DNA from: Paracoccaceae bacterium
GTDB taxonomy: Bacteria; Pseudomonadota; Alphaproteobacteria; Rhodobacterales; Rhodobacteraceae
Reading direction: 5' to 3'
NCBI GenBank assembly: GCA_029246285.1
Contig: JAQWNW010000022.1
Location: forward strand, 89,059 to 153,058
Length of the DNA: 64,000 nt
This document shows positions 7,850 to 16,406 of this stretch, in pieces (position 1 is the stretch's first letter; each line of letters opens with the position of its first letter). Both the position numbers and the translations under genes were made by a program. The notes below the pieces were generated by a model. It saw only the letters and a program-made list of their open reading frames with translations. It searched no databases and was not told the DNA's origin.

Positions 7850-9133
7850 GTGGGTAATTCGAAGCAAAAAAACTGTAAAATTGGCATTATCGGAGCAGGT
7901 GTATCAGGCCTTGGATGTGCATACATGCTTTCTGACAAAAATGATGTCGAAGTTTTCGAAAGTGCTCCGAGAGTAGGGGGTCACGCTCGCACTATATTTG
8001 TTGGTAAGGAGTCAGAAGTTCCTGTTGATACAGGTTTTATCGTTTTTAATTACGAAAACTACCCACATTTAACAACAATGTTTGACAAATTAAATGTGCC
8101 TGTCAAGAAGAGCGATATGAGTTTCGCTGCGTCGATTGGTAATGGAGCGATCGAATATGGGATGAGTAGCTTTAACATGATGGCTGCTCAACGCAGAAAT
8201 GTAATACGCCCGAAATTTTGGAATATGATGCGAGATATTATACGATTTAATGGTTCTGCAATAAATTTGTCTCGAGATCCTGATCTTTCTTTGGGAGAAT
8301 TTTTAGACCAAATGAAAATGGGTGAATGGTTTCGTAACTACTATTTCTTGCCCATATCGGGGGCTATCTGGTCTTCCACGCCAGAACAGATGGAGGTTTT
8401 TCCTGCTAAGTCTCTTGTGCAGTTTTTTGATAACCATTCTTTATTATCTTGGAATACTAACCAGTGGTACACGGTTGATGGTGGTAGCCAGCAGTACGTC
8501 TCCAGAATATCCAAAGCGATAAGTGAAGCTGGAGGGCAAATAAAAGTAAGTTCGAAGGTTGTCTCCGTTAAGAGAAATGAGACTGGGTTATTTTTAAAAA
8601 CCGATAAAGAAAATTGGCAAAAATTTGATAAAATTATCTTTGCCTGCCATTCTGATCAAGCTCTGAAGATTTTGGAAAATCCTACCAAGGAAGAAATAAA
8701 GATAATAGGATCGATAAAGTATCAAAGAAATAGAGCAATTGTCCATTCGGACACTAATCAGATGCCAAAAAGGAAACGAGCTTGGGCTTCATGGGTCTAC
8801 AAGTCGAAGTATATGAAGCCCGACCCAAAAGTAGGTATTACTTATTGGATGAATTCTTTACAATCTTTACCTACTGACCAGCAAATATTTGTATCCTTGA
8901 ATCCATCATCTGATATCAATGAAGATCTAATTTTTGATGAATCAATATTTGAGCACCCAGTTTTTGATAAAGCTGCGTTTCAGGCTCAAGAGCAGCTAAA
9001 TAGCATTCAAGGATTAAATTCTACCTATTATTGTGGGGCTTGGACTAGGTTTGGTTTTCATGAAGATGGTTATGAAAGTGCGGTTCGAATTGCAGAACAA
9101 TTTAATCGCTTACAAGTAAAAAAAGCAGCCTGA
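7850..9133 (+). CDS. FAD-dependent oxidoreductase, RSP_1091/UfaD-like
   Basis: A 427-residue flavin amine oxidase-fold protein. The FAD fingerprint IGIIGAGVSGLGCAYML lies near the N terminus, followed by VGGHARTIF, and the C-terminal AGAW-like segment YYCGAWTRFGFHEDGYESAVRIAEQ closes the FAD site. By family and by its place opposite rpoE-chrR it corresponds to R. sphaeroides RSP_1091, which is required for furan fatty acid synthesis (UfaD, a flavin desaturase of methylated fatty acids). That function is transferred by synteny, not proven. GTG start with AGAAAGG upstream; first of five coupled genes under an RpoE-type promoter. Confidence 0.75.
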   Translation: MGNSKQKNCKIGIIGAGVSGLGCAYMLSDKNDVEVFESAPRVGGHARTIFVGKESEVPVDTGFIVFNYENYPHLTTMFDKLNVPVKKSDMSFAASIGNGAIEYGMSSFNMMAAQRRNVIRPKFWNMMRDIIRFNGSAINLSRDPDLSLGEFLDQMKMGEWFRNYYFLPISGAIWSSTPEQMEVFPAKSLVQFFDNHSLLSWNTNQWYTVDGGSQQYVSRISKAISEAGGQIKVSSKVVSVKRNETGLFLKTDKENWQKFDKIIFACHSDQALKILENPTKEEIKIIGSIKYQRNRAIVHSDTNQMPKRKRAWASWVYKSKYMKPDPKVGITYWMNSLQSLPTDQQIFVSLNPSSDINEDLIFDESIFEHPVFDKAAFQAQEQLNSIQGLNSTYYCGAWTRFGFHEDGYESAVRIAEQFNRLQVKKAA

Positions 9134-9882
9134 TGGTGGAATATGTAAAAGGTCATACTTATCATGGTAGATTGGGAAAAGTTCGTAATTCTTTCACTTA
9201 CAAAGTAGACTTTGTTTTTTTTGATGAAAATGATCAGCATGAGATCAAAATGTTTTCACACAACAAGATTAACCTATTTTCAATATTTGATAGAGATCAT
9301 GGCGGTCCTCGCAAGTTTGGCAAAGGTTTTAGTTGGGCAAGGGAAGTTTTTTCCAGAAATGGCATTGATTTGCCGAAAATGAAAGTAAAACTTCTAGCGC
9401 AACCGAGAATGTTTTTTACGCGATTTACTCCAGTTAGTTTTTGGATGGCATTTGATGCTGCGGATAAGCTTATAGCTGTTATCGTTGAGGTAAATAATAC
9501 ATTTGGTGACCGTTACAGCTACTTGTGTTATAACGATGACCTAAGTGAAATTACCAAAAACAAGATAATCACTAGCAAAAAAGCCCTTCATGTGTCCCCA
9601 TTCCAACCGATGGAGGGGGCTTATCAATTTTCATTCGATGTAAATATAAGTAAAATTTTTATAAGAATTGATTACAATCACGATAGTGGCGGTGTTACAG
9701 CAACTTTAGAAGGAGAGCGTGGCCCTTTAACCTCACAACTAATATTGATTGCTTCATTTTTGAGACCGTTTGGTTCTGCAAGGGTGTTATTTTTAATACA
9801 TCTGCAGGCATTAAAACTATGGATAAAGAAGGCGACATTTAGTGCCCGCCCAAAGCCACCAGCCGATTCCGTAGGCCGCTGA
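9133..9882 (+). CDS. DUF1365 family protein
   Basis: A 249-residue DUF1365 protein. The N terminus VKGHTYHGRLGKVRNSFTYKVDF and the central SFWMAFDAADKLIAVIVEVNNTFGDRYSYL are family hallmarks, and the basic, hydrophobic C terminus may lie at the membrane. DUF1365 genes are regularly found beside such flavin oxidoreductases and cyclopropane fatty acid synthases, so a role in modifying membrane lipid acyl chains is likely, but no reaction is established that I know of. Its ATG shares one base with the preceding stop (TGATG), so it is coupled to the oxidoreductase. Confidence 0.8.
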   Translation: MVEYVKGHTYHGRLGKVRNSFTYKVDFVFFDENDQHEIKMFSHNKINLFSIFDRDHGGPRKFGKGFSWAREVFSRNGIDLPKMKVKLLAQPRMFFTRFTPVSFWMAFDAADKLIAVIVEVNNTFGDRYSYLCYNDDLSEITKNKIITSKKALHVSPFQPMEGAYQFSFDVNISKIFIRIDYNHDSGGVTATLEGERGPLTSQLILIASFLRPFGSARVLFLIHLQALKLWIKKATFSARPKPPADSVGR

Positions 9883-11132
9883 TGGTGGCTGCGATCAAAC
9901 AAGATACTAATGATTATTGGCGGTATGCGGTTTTTGCGGCTCCCTTAGCTGCGGTCGGGATACCAATTTATATTTACGCTCCAAAATTCTTAGTTGATCA
10001 TCATGGATTGTCCTTATGGTACGTGGGAGCCATGTTTCTATTCTTGAGGTTAATAGATGTTATTCAAGATCCATTTTTGGGGAAAATAGCTCAAACGATT
10101 GGAGAATACCGTAAACACTCAGTGTTAATTTTTGTCATGATGCTTTGTTTTAGTGTGTGGTTTTTTTTCGCGGTAGATCCACTATTCGAACCTTCGATAT
10201 ATTTCTGTTTGTGTTTAATTGTTATGTTTACAGCATTTTCATATTTAAATATATGTTTTTATTCCCAAGGACTCATTTTTGTTGAATCTAAATTAATAAA
10301 TACACATGAAGGTTTAGCGGCTTGGAGAGAAACTGGTGCCTTGATTGGTATTGTGACAGCTTGTTTATTACCAACCTTTTTTCAAACTTTTGGAATGGAT
10401 GCTTGGGCAGGTTTTGCCATTTCTCTTATATTTATGCTTGTAATTTCAAATTTCGTTATGCGCAATTGTTGGACTCAGGTTCCCAGAATATGCTCTCAGG
10501 TCAAAATTTTTAGTTTTTTGAGGGATAATAAAACGCGTAGTTTTTTATTTTTAGCATTCTTAAATGCAAGTCCGGTAGCAGTAACTTCAACTTTGTTTTT
10601 ATTTTTTGTTGAGACGCGATTAGAGGCGGCGAGTTTTTCTGGAATATTCTTACTGATTTTTTTTATCAGTGCTGCAATTTCCGTGCCCTTATGGGGTAAG
10701 CTAACAACTTATTATGAGCTAAGAAAACTTTTATCTATTGGTATGCTATTAGCAGTGGTAACATTTGGTTTTACCTTCTTTCTGAGTTCTGGGGATATTT
10801 TTCTGTTTTTTATCATATGTGGACTATCTGGTGCAAGTTTAGGTGCTGACATGTCTATTTTGCCTGCAATGTATGCTTCATATATCTCCAAGGCAGGTTT
10901 TGAGAGTTCTGTTGCATTTGGACTTTGGAGTTTTTTTAATAAGGTTACCCTGGCAGTTTCAGCTGGAGTGATTTTGCCTATTTTGGCGATGACTGGTTTT
11001 GTATCTGGAGAAAGCGAAGTTGACGGTCAGTTTTTTAGTTTAACTTTTTTTTATTCTCTGGTGCCTTGTTCTTTGAAACTTTTAGCATTGATAGCGTTAC
11101 ATTATGGACCATTTGAAAGGAAGAATAGATGA
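9882..11132 (+). CDS. MFS transporter, GPH/MelB-like (RSP_1089 type)
   Basis: A 416-residue inner-membrane protein with about 12 predicted helices. The loop FLRLIDVIQDPFLGKIAQTIG after helix 2 carries the R-x2-D-x4-DP pattern of the glycoside-pentoside-hexuronide:cation symporter branch, and GLSGASLGADMSILPAMYASYIS is the matching second-half motif. The substrate is unknown; in this lipid-linked operon it could move a lipid or a precursor. The start codon shares one base with the DUF1365 stop (TGATG). Confidence 0.8.
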   Translation: MVAAIKQDTNDYWRYAVFAAPLAAVGIPIYIYAPKFLVDHHGLSLWYVGAMFLFLRLIDVIQDPFLGKIAQTIGEYRKHSVLIFVMMLCFSVWFFFAVDPLFEPSIYFCLCLIVMFTAFSYLNICFYSQGLIFVESKLINTHEGLAAWRETGALIGIVTACLLPTFFQTFGMDAWAGFAISLIFMLVISNFVMRNCWTQVPRICSQVKIFSFLRDNKTRSFLFLAFLNASPVAVTSTLFLFFVETRLEAASFSGIFLLIFFISAAISVPLWGKLTTYYELRKLLSIGMLLAVVTFGFTFFLSSGDIFLFFIICGLSGASLGADMSILPAMYASYISKAGFESSVAFGLWSFFNKVTLAVSAGVILPILAMTGFVSGESEVDGQFFSLTFFYSLVPCSLKLLALIALHYGPFERKNR

Positions 11133-11680
11133 TGTGGGTTATTTTTATGTTAACGGTTTTTTGTTTGCTGTTTATAACAGTGAAATCCCATTTCTTCGCA
11201 TTTAAGAGCCAAAATATTCTAAGATTTAAAGAAGAGAAGAATATTTTTGATATCAGAGATTGTTTAAATGGCCATATGTTAGCTGAGGGTATGGTTTATG
11301 GATTATCTGGTAACTTGGAAAGTACTTTTATAGCAACCTTTGAGGGAAGTTGGGAAGGTAATGAAGGAACACTTATTGAAAGTTTTAGTTTTTCCTCTGG
11401 AAAAAACCAGAATAGACGATGGAAATTAAAAGTTTTAGATGACGGAACGATTGAAGGAACAGCTCCTGATATAATTGGAAAAGCTAATGGGCAGCAGATG
11501 GGCTCGGCGGTAAAATTAGAATATAAGATAAAATTATCTCAAGAATTGGGTGGACACTCAATAAATGTTATTGATTGGATGCATCTTATGGAAAATGGAA
11601 CTATTATTAATAGGTCAGAATTTAGAAAATTTGGGATGAAGGTTGGGGAGCTTGTTGCGACTTTTAGAACCAAGCAATGA
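11129..11680 (+). CDS. DUF3833 family protein
   Basis: A 183-residue protein with an N-terminal hydrophobic segment (about residues 2-18) that should act as a membrane anchor or signal sequence, then a soluble part of about 160 residues with repeated strand-like stretches (GSWEGNEGTLIESFSFSSG, RRWKLKVLDDGTIEGTA). It matches DUF3833, often annotated as a lipoprotein; here I see no lipobox cysteine, so an uncleaved anchor is more likely. Function unknown. ATG overlaps the MFS stop by 4 bases; it sits in the same place as RSP_1088 in R. sphaeroides. Confidence 0.75.
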   Translation: MMWVIFMLTVFCLLFITVKSHFFAFKSQNILRFKEEKNIFDIRDCLNGHMLAEGMVYGLSGNLESTFIATFEGSWEGNEGTLIESFSFSSGKNQNRRWKLKVLDDGTIEGTAPDIIGKANGQQMGSAVKLEYKIKLSQELGGHSINVIDWMHLMENGTIINRSEFRKFGMKVGELVATFRTKQ

Positions 11681-12408
11681 AAAACCTTAAGGGCAAACGA
11701 TATTGGCTTGTAGGTGCAAGTGAAGGTATTGGGTATGAATTAGCTAAAAAAATGGATAATTTGGGAGCTTCATTAATAATCTCTGCAAGAAATACTCAGA
11801 AGTTAAACGCGCTTTCAGAAAAACTTCTAATGCCAACGCAAGTTATTTATTGTGATGTAACTGACCCAGAGAGCATAAAGAATGCTTACGACATTATTGG
11901 TCCTATTGATGGCGTCGTTTATATGGCGGGAGAATATACTCCAATGCAATCTCAAAATTGGGTTGATCGAGATGTCATTAGGATGGCAGATGTAAATTTT
12001 TTAGGTGCACTAAGAGTCCTGGGTGCCTGTATGCCAAATTTTGTAACTAGAGATACTGGACATATTGTTATCATTGGTTCATTAGCTGGATTTACAGGTT
12101 TGCAGGGAGCTATTGGATACGGGGCAAGTAAAGCAGCTCTCATGCATTTATCGGAAAATATTTCGTCAGATTTTTATAAAATGAATATAAAAGTTCAGTT
12201 ATTTAATCCAGGATTCGTCGAAACTAGGCTTACTGAAAAAAATAGTTTTTACATGCCATTTAAAATGTCATCAGAGAAAGCAGCGGGAATAATTGCTCGA
12301 GGTATGTTAACTAAACGTCGAGTTGTAAACTTTCCTTGGTTTTTTTCCTTAGTTTTTAGGCTTGGTAAGTTTCTACCCAATAAGTTCATGATATTTGGAA
12401 AAAAATAG
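11677..12408 (+). CDS. short-chain dehydrogenase/reductase
   Basis: A 243-residue classical SDR. The cofactor motif VGASEGIGYELAKK is at residues 12-25, the structural motif VYMAGEY replaces NNAG, the catalytic Ser is in IGSLAGF and the Tyr-Lys pair in YGASKAALM. The C terminus is hydrophobic and basic (PWFFSLVFRLGKFLPNKF), suggesting loose membrane contact. It would oxidise or reduce an alcohol/ketone with NAD(P); in this operon a lipid substrate is plausible. ATG overlaps the DUF3833 stop by 4 bases. It is the last gene of the operon. Confidence 0.85.
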   Translation: MKNLKGKRYWLVGASEGIGYELAKKMDNLGASLIISARNTQKLNALSEKLLMPTQVIYCDVTDPESIKNAYDIIGPIDGVVYMAGEYTPMQSQNWVDRDVIRMADVNFLGALRVLGACMPNFVTRDTGHIVIIGSLAGFTGLQGAIGYGASKAALMHLSENISSDFYKMNIKVQLFNPGFVETRLTEKNSFYMPFKMSSEKAAGIIARGMLTKRRVVNFPWFFSLVFRLGKFLPNKFMIFGKK

Positions 12409-12420
12409 GTATATTTAATT

Positions 12421-12434
12421 TTTGTGATCACAAA
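12421..12434. promoter_or_regulatory. GntR-type operator, site 1 upstream of the GntR gene
   Basis: Perfect 14-bp palindrome TTTGTGATCACAAA, the GT...AC inverted repeat expected for GntR-family operators. The same sequence occurs twice in front of sucC. It lies about 15 bases before a TATAAA (12449-12454) that could be a -10 element for the regulator gene. Confidence 0.72.
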
Positions 12435-12474
12435 TTATTGATAATTTGTATAAACCTATTGACAATTGTTAAAT

Positions 12475-12484
12475 TGTGATCACA
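12475..12484. promoter_or_regulatory. GntR-type operator, site 2 upstream of the GntR gene
   Basis: Ten-base palindrome TGTGATCACA, the core of site 1. It lies just behind TTGACA (12459-12464) and 10 bases before the chosen ATG, so a bound repressor would block initiation. Together with site 1 it suggests that the regulator controls its own expression. Confidence 0.65.
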
Positions 12485-12493
12485 TTTTATTTA

Positions 12494-13138
12494 ATGGAAG
12501 AAGACTCACGAATTAATCAGCCGTCTTTGCAAGACCAGATCTATCGAGATTTAAGGCAAAAAATAATGCTTGGTGATCTAACTCCTGGGAATTCTTTAAC
12601 TTTCAGAGGTTTGGCTGATCAGTTCAGCGTCTCAATGACGCCTGCCAGAGAGGTTTTACGGCGTCTTGCTGCAGAAGGAGCGTTGATTGTCACAAATACT
12701 GGTCGATTTATGACACCAGTATTGAGCGCTGATAGGTTGGAGGAATTAACAGCGTTGAGGGGCTTATTAGAACCTGAAATTGCAGCACGAGCTTTGCCAC
12801 GCGCGCACCTAACTCTTATTGATAGAATGCAGATAATTAACAGTCGTATCTCTCAGGCGGTAATACAGGGAGATAGTAATTCATATTTAAGAGCAAATTT
12901 AGAATTTCATAGAAGCTTATATTTAAGAGCGCAGGCACCAGCAATGTTGGCAATGATCGAAAATATTTGGTTGCAAATAGGGCCTACTATGAGATCACTT
13001 TATGAGGAGGCAACCATAAAAGAGGCACCAACACATCATAAGTTGATATTGGCCGCATTAAAAGCTGCTGACGAGTCGTCTCTGCGGCTAATGGTCAGGA
13101 CAGACGTAACCAAAGGATTAAGAATGTTATCAAACTAA
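12494..13138 (+). CDS. GntR-family (FCD) transcriptional regulator
   Basis: A 214-residue GntR regulator of the FadR/FCD class. The N-terminal winged helix-turn-helix is clear (QIYRDLRQKIMLGDLTPGNSLTFRGLADQF, then MTPAREVLRRLAAEGAL), followed by an all-helical FCD ligand domain with His in LEFHRSLY and HHKLIL as likely metal ligands. I preferred the ATG at 12494 to a GTG at 12476 that lies inside an operator; neither has a good ribosome binding site. The operators shared with the sucC upstream region make it a likely repressor of that TCA operon, with an organic acid as effector. The gene converges on lpd, 18 bases away. Confidence 0.85.
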   Translation: MEEDSRINQPSLQDQIYRDLRQKIMLGDLTPGNSLTFRGLADQFSVSMTPAREVLRRLAAEGALIVTNTGRFMTPVLSADRLEELTALRGLLEPEIAARALPRAHLTLIDRMQIINSRISQAVIQGDSNSYLRANLEFHRSLYLRAQAPAMLAMIENIWLQIGPTMRSLYEEATIKEAPTHHKLILAALKAADESSLRLMVRTDVTKGLRMLSN

Positions 13139-13156
13139 ATAAGATAATTGTATCAA

Positions 13157-14545
13157 TTAAGAATGTATTGCTCCATCACCACATGAAAGTGCTGCTTCTT
13201 TTATGGCTTCAGAAAATGTCGGATGCGCATGGCAGGTCATAGCGAGATCTTGTGCTGAGGCGCCAAATTCCATGGCTACACATACTTCGTGAATAATGTC
13301 GCCAGCACTTGGACCAATTATTTGACAACCTAATATTCTGTCAGTTTTATGATCACTCAATATCTTAACGAACCCGGAGGAATTAAAAACTAATTTGGCT
13401 CTACCATTTCCAGCAAAGTTAAACTTGCCTACTTTATACGCTATATTTATTTTTTTTAGCTCCGTTTCAGTTAAGCCAACGGAGGCTACCTCTGGGTTGG
13501 TGTATATCACATTTGGAATATTGTTATAATTAATTTTACTTTTTTGCCCAGCAAGCAATTCAGCAACGGCAATACCTTCTTCTTCTGCTTTATGAGCTAA
13601 CATCACCCCATCTGTAACATCACCGATAGCATATATTGTGGAAATATTAGTTTGTTTATTTTCGTTTGTGGTTATTAAGCCGTTTTTATTCGTTTTACCG
13701 CCAAGTTGACTAAAACCTAATCCAGTCGAGTATGGCTTTCTTCCAGTTGCCATTAATACAATGTCACTTTCAGCGCTAACGTCTTGTTCTTTTTTTAAAT
13801 CTTTATACTCAATTTTTAATTTATTTTTTATTATTTTTATATTTTCTATTGAGCATTTAGTTTTGAAGATCATTCCTTGTTTCTTCAAAATACGTAATAA
13901 GTGTTTGGAAATATCTTGGTCCATATCGGGGATTATAGAGTCTTGATATTCAAAAATTGTAACCTGTGTTCCTAATCTATTATAAACACTTCCAAGTTCT
14001 AAACCGATGACACCACCCCCTATAACCGCAAGCGTACTAGGTATTTTTTTTAGACTAAGGGCGCCAGTTGAGCTGACAATTAATTTTTCATCGATATTGA
14101 TATTTGGTAGGGAGGTGGGCTCAGAACCGGTAGCAAGAACAAGATTTTTGCTTCTATAACGTTCTCCTTCTACTTCAACTTCTGTTTCAGAGATTAATCT
14201 ACCATGACCCTTTATGTATTTAATATTATTTTTTTTAAATAAAAAATCGATACCTTGCGTATTCTGCTTAATAGTTGAATTTTTGTATATCTGCATTTCT
14301 TTCCAGTTTACTTTGGGAGGGCCAGACATTATTCCCATGTTAGCAAAATTATGTTTAGCTTCATGAAATTGATGGCTCGCATGAAGCAAAGCTTTTGAAG
14401 GAATGCATCCGACATTTAAGCATGTGCCGCCAAGGGCAGGGCCAGCGTCAATACATGCCGTTTTTAACCCTAATTGTGAGCATTTAATGGCACAAACATA
14501 TCCACCAGGTCCTCCTCCAATTATAATTACATCAAAGTCAGTCAT
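13157..14545 (-). CDS. lpd: dihydrolipoyl dehydrogenase (E3)
   Basis: A 462-residue flavoprotein disulfide reductase that reoxidises the dihydrolipoyl arm of SucB and passes electrons to NAD. Seen: FAD motif GGGPGGYV, redox-active cysteines Cys42 and Cys47 in GGTCLNVGCIPSK, NAD-binding IGGGVIGLELGSV, the second FAD motif TIYAIGDV, and the His-Glu pair in HAHPTFSEAIKE. Last gene of the suc operon; its ATG overlaps the stop of the VOC gene by 4 bases. Confidence 0.95.
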   Translation of the reverse strand: MTDFDVIIIGGGPGGYVCAIKCSQLGLKTACIDAGPALGGTCLNVGCIPSKALLHASHQFHEAKHNFANMGIMSGPPKVNWKEMQIYKNSTIKQNTQGIDFLFKKNNIKYIKGHGRLISETEVEVEGERYRSKNLVLATGSEPTSLPNINIDEKLIVSSTGALSLKKIPSTLAVIGGGVIGLELGSVYNRLGTQVTIFEYQDSIIPDMDQDISKHLLRILKKQGMIFKTKCSIENIKIIKNKLKIEYKDLKKEQDVSAESDIVLMATGRKPYSTGLGFSQLGGKTNKNGLITTNENKQTNISTIYAIGDVTDGVMLAHKAEEEGIAVAELLAGQKSKINYNNIPNVIYTNPEVASVGLTETELKKINIAYKVGKFNFAGNGRAKLVFNSSGFVKILSDHKTDRILGCQIIGPSAGDIIHEVCVAMEFGASAQDLAMTCHAHPTFSEAIKEAALSCGDGAIHS

Positions 14546-15225
14546 AATTCATTCCTTACATCTCGTTGATTAATTGATGCTTTTTTACCATTTTTCAACT
14601 TATAGGTAGCAGTTAAACGGGTGTCTTTACTTTGGCTGATAGATATGCGCGCATCCGTGAAGTCAAGCGTCCATAACAAGTTTTGCAGTGCATTTTTATG
14701 AGGAGTATCAATATGCAGATGTTCGAATTTCAAGCCTTCATCACTCATATCTCGAGACACGTGTTTTGAGTTATCTCCCCATTCTATGAAGATCGGAGCA
14801 GAGCCCCAGAGTGGGATTAGGCCGTCTTTCCTTAAACTAAATTTCCATCGTAGGTTATCGCGACTCATATTTTTTGGATTGCCAAAATCTGTGTCAATTC
14901 CCAAGTTTTCTAATAATCTTAGAGTACGATTGATGTTTTCTGTACGACAAACCCAACTAATTACTCGTGGGGATTTGTAAAGTGAGAGTTCAGTTCTTGG
15001 ATCGTCTAATCCAAACCAGGTTGCTTGTTCTTTTGGAGGTGCTAATGGATCTTTTGCAATTATTTCCAAGTAGCTGTCACCTCCCGACGAGATAACATGA
15101 TTATGGGTTCCCATTTGATCGTGTTTGCCACCAGCTGGAATCTTCATATGTAATGTTTTTTCGATCCATTCTAAGCCATCCATAAGGGATGCGGCGCCTA
15201 CTACAATATGGTCAAATGCGATCAT
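14542..15225 (-). CDS. VOC-family protein (Glyoxalase_3-like) inside the 2-oxoglutarate dehydrogenase operon
   Basis: A 227-residue protein beginning [22 protein letters not shown], with GGKHDQMGTHNHVISSGGDSYLEII next, the pattern of the Glyoxalase_3 branch of VOC proteins. Its function is unknown. It is locked between sucB and lpd: its ATG shares one base with the sucB stop and its own stop overlaps the lpd ATG by 4 bases, so it must be made together with the complex. A role in handling a reactive by-product of the complex is only a guess. Confidence 0.7.
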   Translation of the reverse strand: MIAFDHIVVGAASLMDGLEWIEKTLHMKIPAGGKHDQMGTHNHVISSGGDSYLEIIAKDPLAPPKEQATWFGLDDPRTELSLYKSPRVISWVCRTENINRTLRLLENLGIDTDFGNPKNMSRDNLRWKFSLRKDGLIPLWGSAPIFIEWGDNSKHVSRDMSDEGLKFEHLHIDTPHKNALQNLLWTLDFTDARISISQSKDTRLTATYKLKNGKKASINQRDVRNEL

Positions 15226-16403
15226 TATAAATCCATTAGCAATCGTCTCGGATCTTCTAAAGCCTCCTTGACTCTGACTAGAAAGGTTACCGCACCTTTG
15301 CCATCCACAATTCTATGGTCATAGGATAAAGCTAGATACATCATAGGTCTAATTACAATTTCACTGTTTATGGCTACTGGTCTTTCCTGAATTTTATGCA
15401 TTCCAAGGATCCCAGACTGTGGAGGGTTTAGTATTGGAGAAGACATTAAAGAGCCATAGATTCCACCATTTGATATAGTGAATGTGCCCCCTTGCATTTC
15501 TTGGATCGAGAGCTTTCCATCCCGCCCTTTTTCACCTAATTTAACGACCTGTTTCTCTATTTCTGCAAATGTTAAAATGTTTGTATTTTTAATTACTGGT
15601 ACCACCAAACCATTTGGTGTTCCCACAGCTACTCCCATGTTTACGTATTTCTTAAAAACAATGTCTTCACCATCGATTTTGGCGTTTACTTCAGGTATCT
15701 CTAGTAAGGCATGACTACACGCTTTTATAAAAAATGACATATATCCTAGGTTTACGCCGTGTTTCTGCATAAAAAGTTCTTTGTAATCGGTTCTTATCTT
15801 TTTTATCTCACTCATATCAACTTCGTTATAAGTAGTAAGAATGGCTGCCGTATTTTGTGCCTCTTTCAATCGATTTGCGATGGTTTTACGCAGTTGAGAC
15901 ATTTTTATTCGTTCTTCATCATTAACTGGAGCATTAACACTTGAAGGCTTTTTCTGATTTGATTTGTGCGGTGTCTCTTGAACATCCTCCTTCATTATGC
16001 GGCCATCTCTTCCTGAACCTGTAATGGATTCAGGGTCAATATTCTTTTCACGCATTATTTTTTTTGCAGAAGGCGCATCCTCAGTATCTTTTTCTTTAAA
16101 GTTAGTCTTTTCCTGAACTTGAGTATTCTCAATTTCTTTATTGATATCATTTTCTTGTGAAGTGTCTTCTTTTGATAAGATTGCTAGAAGCGCATCCACG
16201 CTTACCGTTTGCCCTTCCTTAATAATTATCTCCTGAAGTTTACCTGATATAGGTGACGGGACTTCCACTGTTACTTTATCAGTTTCCAATTCACATAGCA
16301 TTTCGTCAGATTGTACTAAATCACCTGGTTTTTTGAACCAAGTTGCGACAGTTGCTTCAGTAACACTTTCCCCGAGCGTAGGTACCCGTATCTCTATTGC
16401 CAT
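15225..16403 (-). CDS. sucB: 2-oxoglutarate dehydrogenase E2, dihydrolipoyl succinyltransferase
   Basis: A 392-residue E2 core subunit. Domains in order: lipoyl domain (residues 1-76) with the lipoylated Lys43 in [10 protein letters not shown]; an acidic linker; the E3-binding domain (about 108-145, [30 protein letters not shown]); and the catalytic domain ending in [16 protein letters not shown] with the catalytic His and Asp. It transfers succinyl groups to CoA. It starts 3 bases after the sucA stop, so E1 and E2 are tightly coupled. Confidence 0.96.
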   Translation of the reverse strand: MAIEIRVPTLGESVTEATVATWFKKPGDLVQSDEMLCELETDKVTVEVPSPISGKLQEIIIKEGQTVSVDALLAILSKEDTSQENDINKEIENTQVQEKTNFKEKDTEDAPSAKKIMREKNIDPESITGSGRDGRIMKEDVQETPHKSNQKKPSSVNAPVNDEERIKMSQLRKTIANRLKEAQNTAAILTTYNEVDMSEIKKIRTDYKELFMQKHGVNLGYMSFFIKACSHALLEIPEVNAKIDGEDIVFKKYVNMGVAVGTPNGLVVPVIKNTNILTFAEIEKQVVKLGEKGRDGKLSIQEMQGGTFTISNGGIYGSLMSSPILNPPQSGILGMHKIQERPVAINSEIVIRPMMYLALSYDHRIVDGKGAVTFLVRVKEALEDPRRLLMDL

Positions 16404-16406
16404 TAC

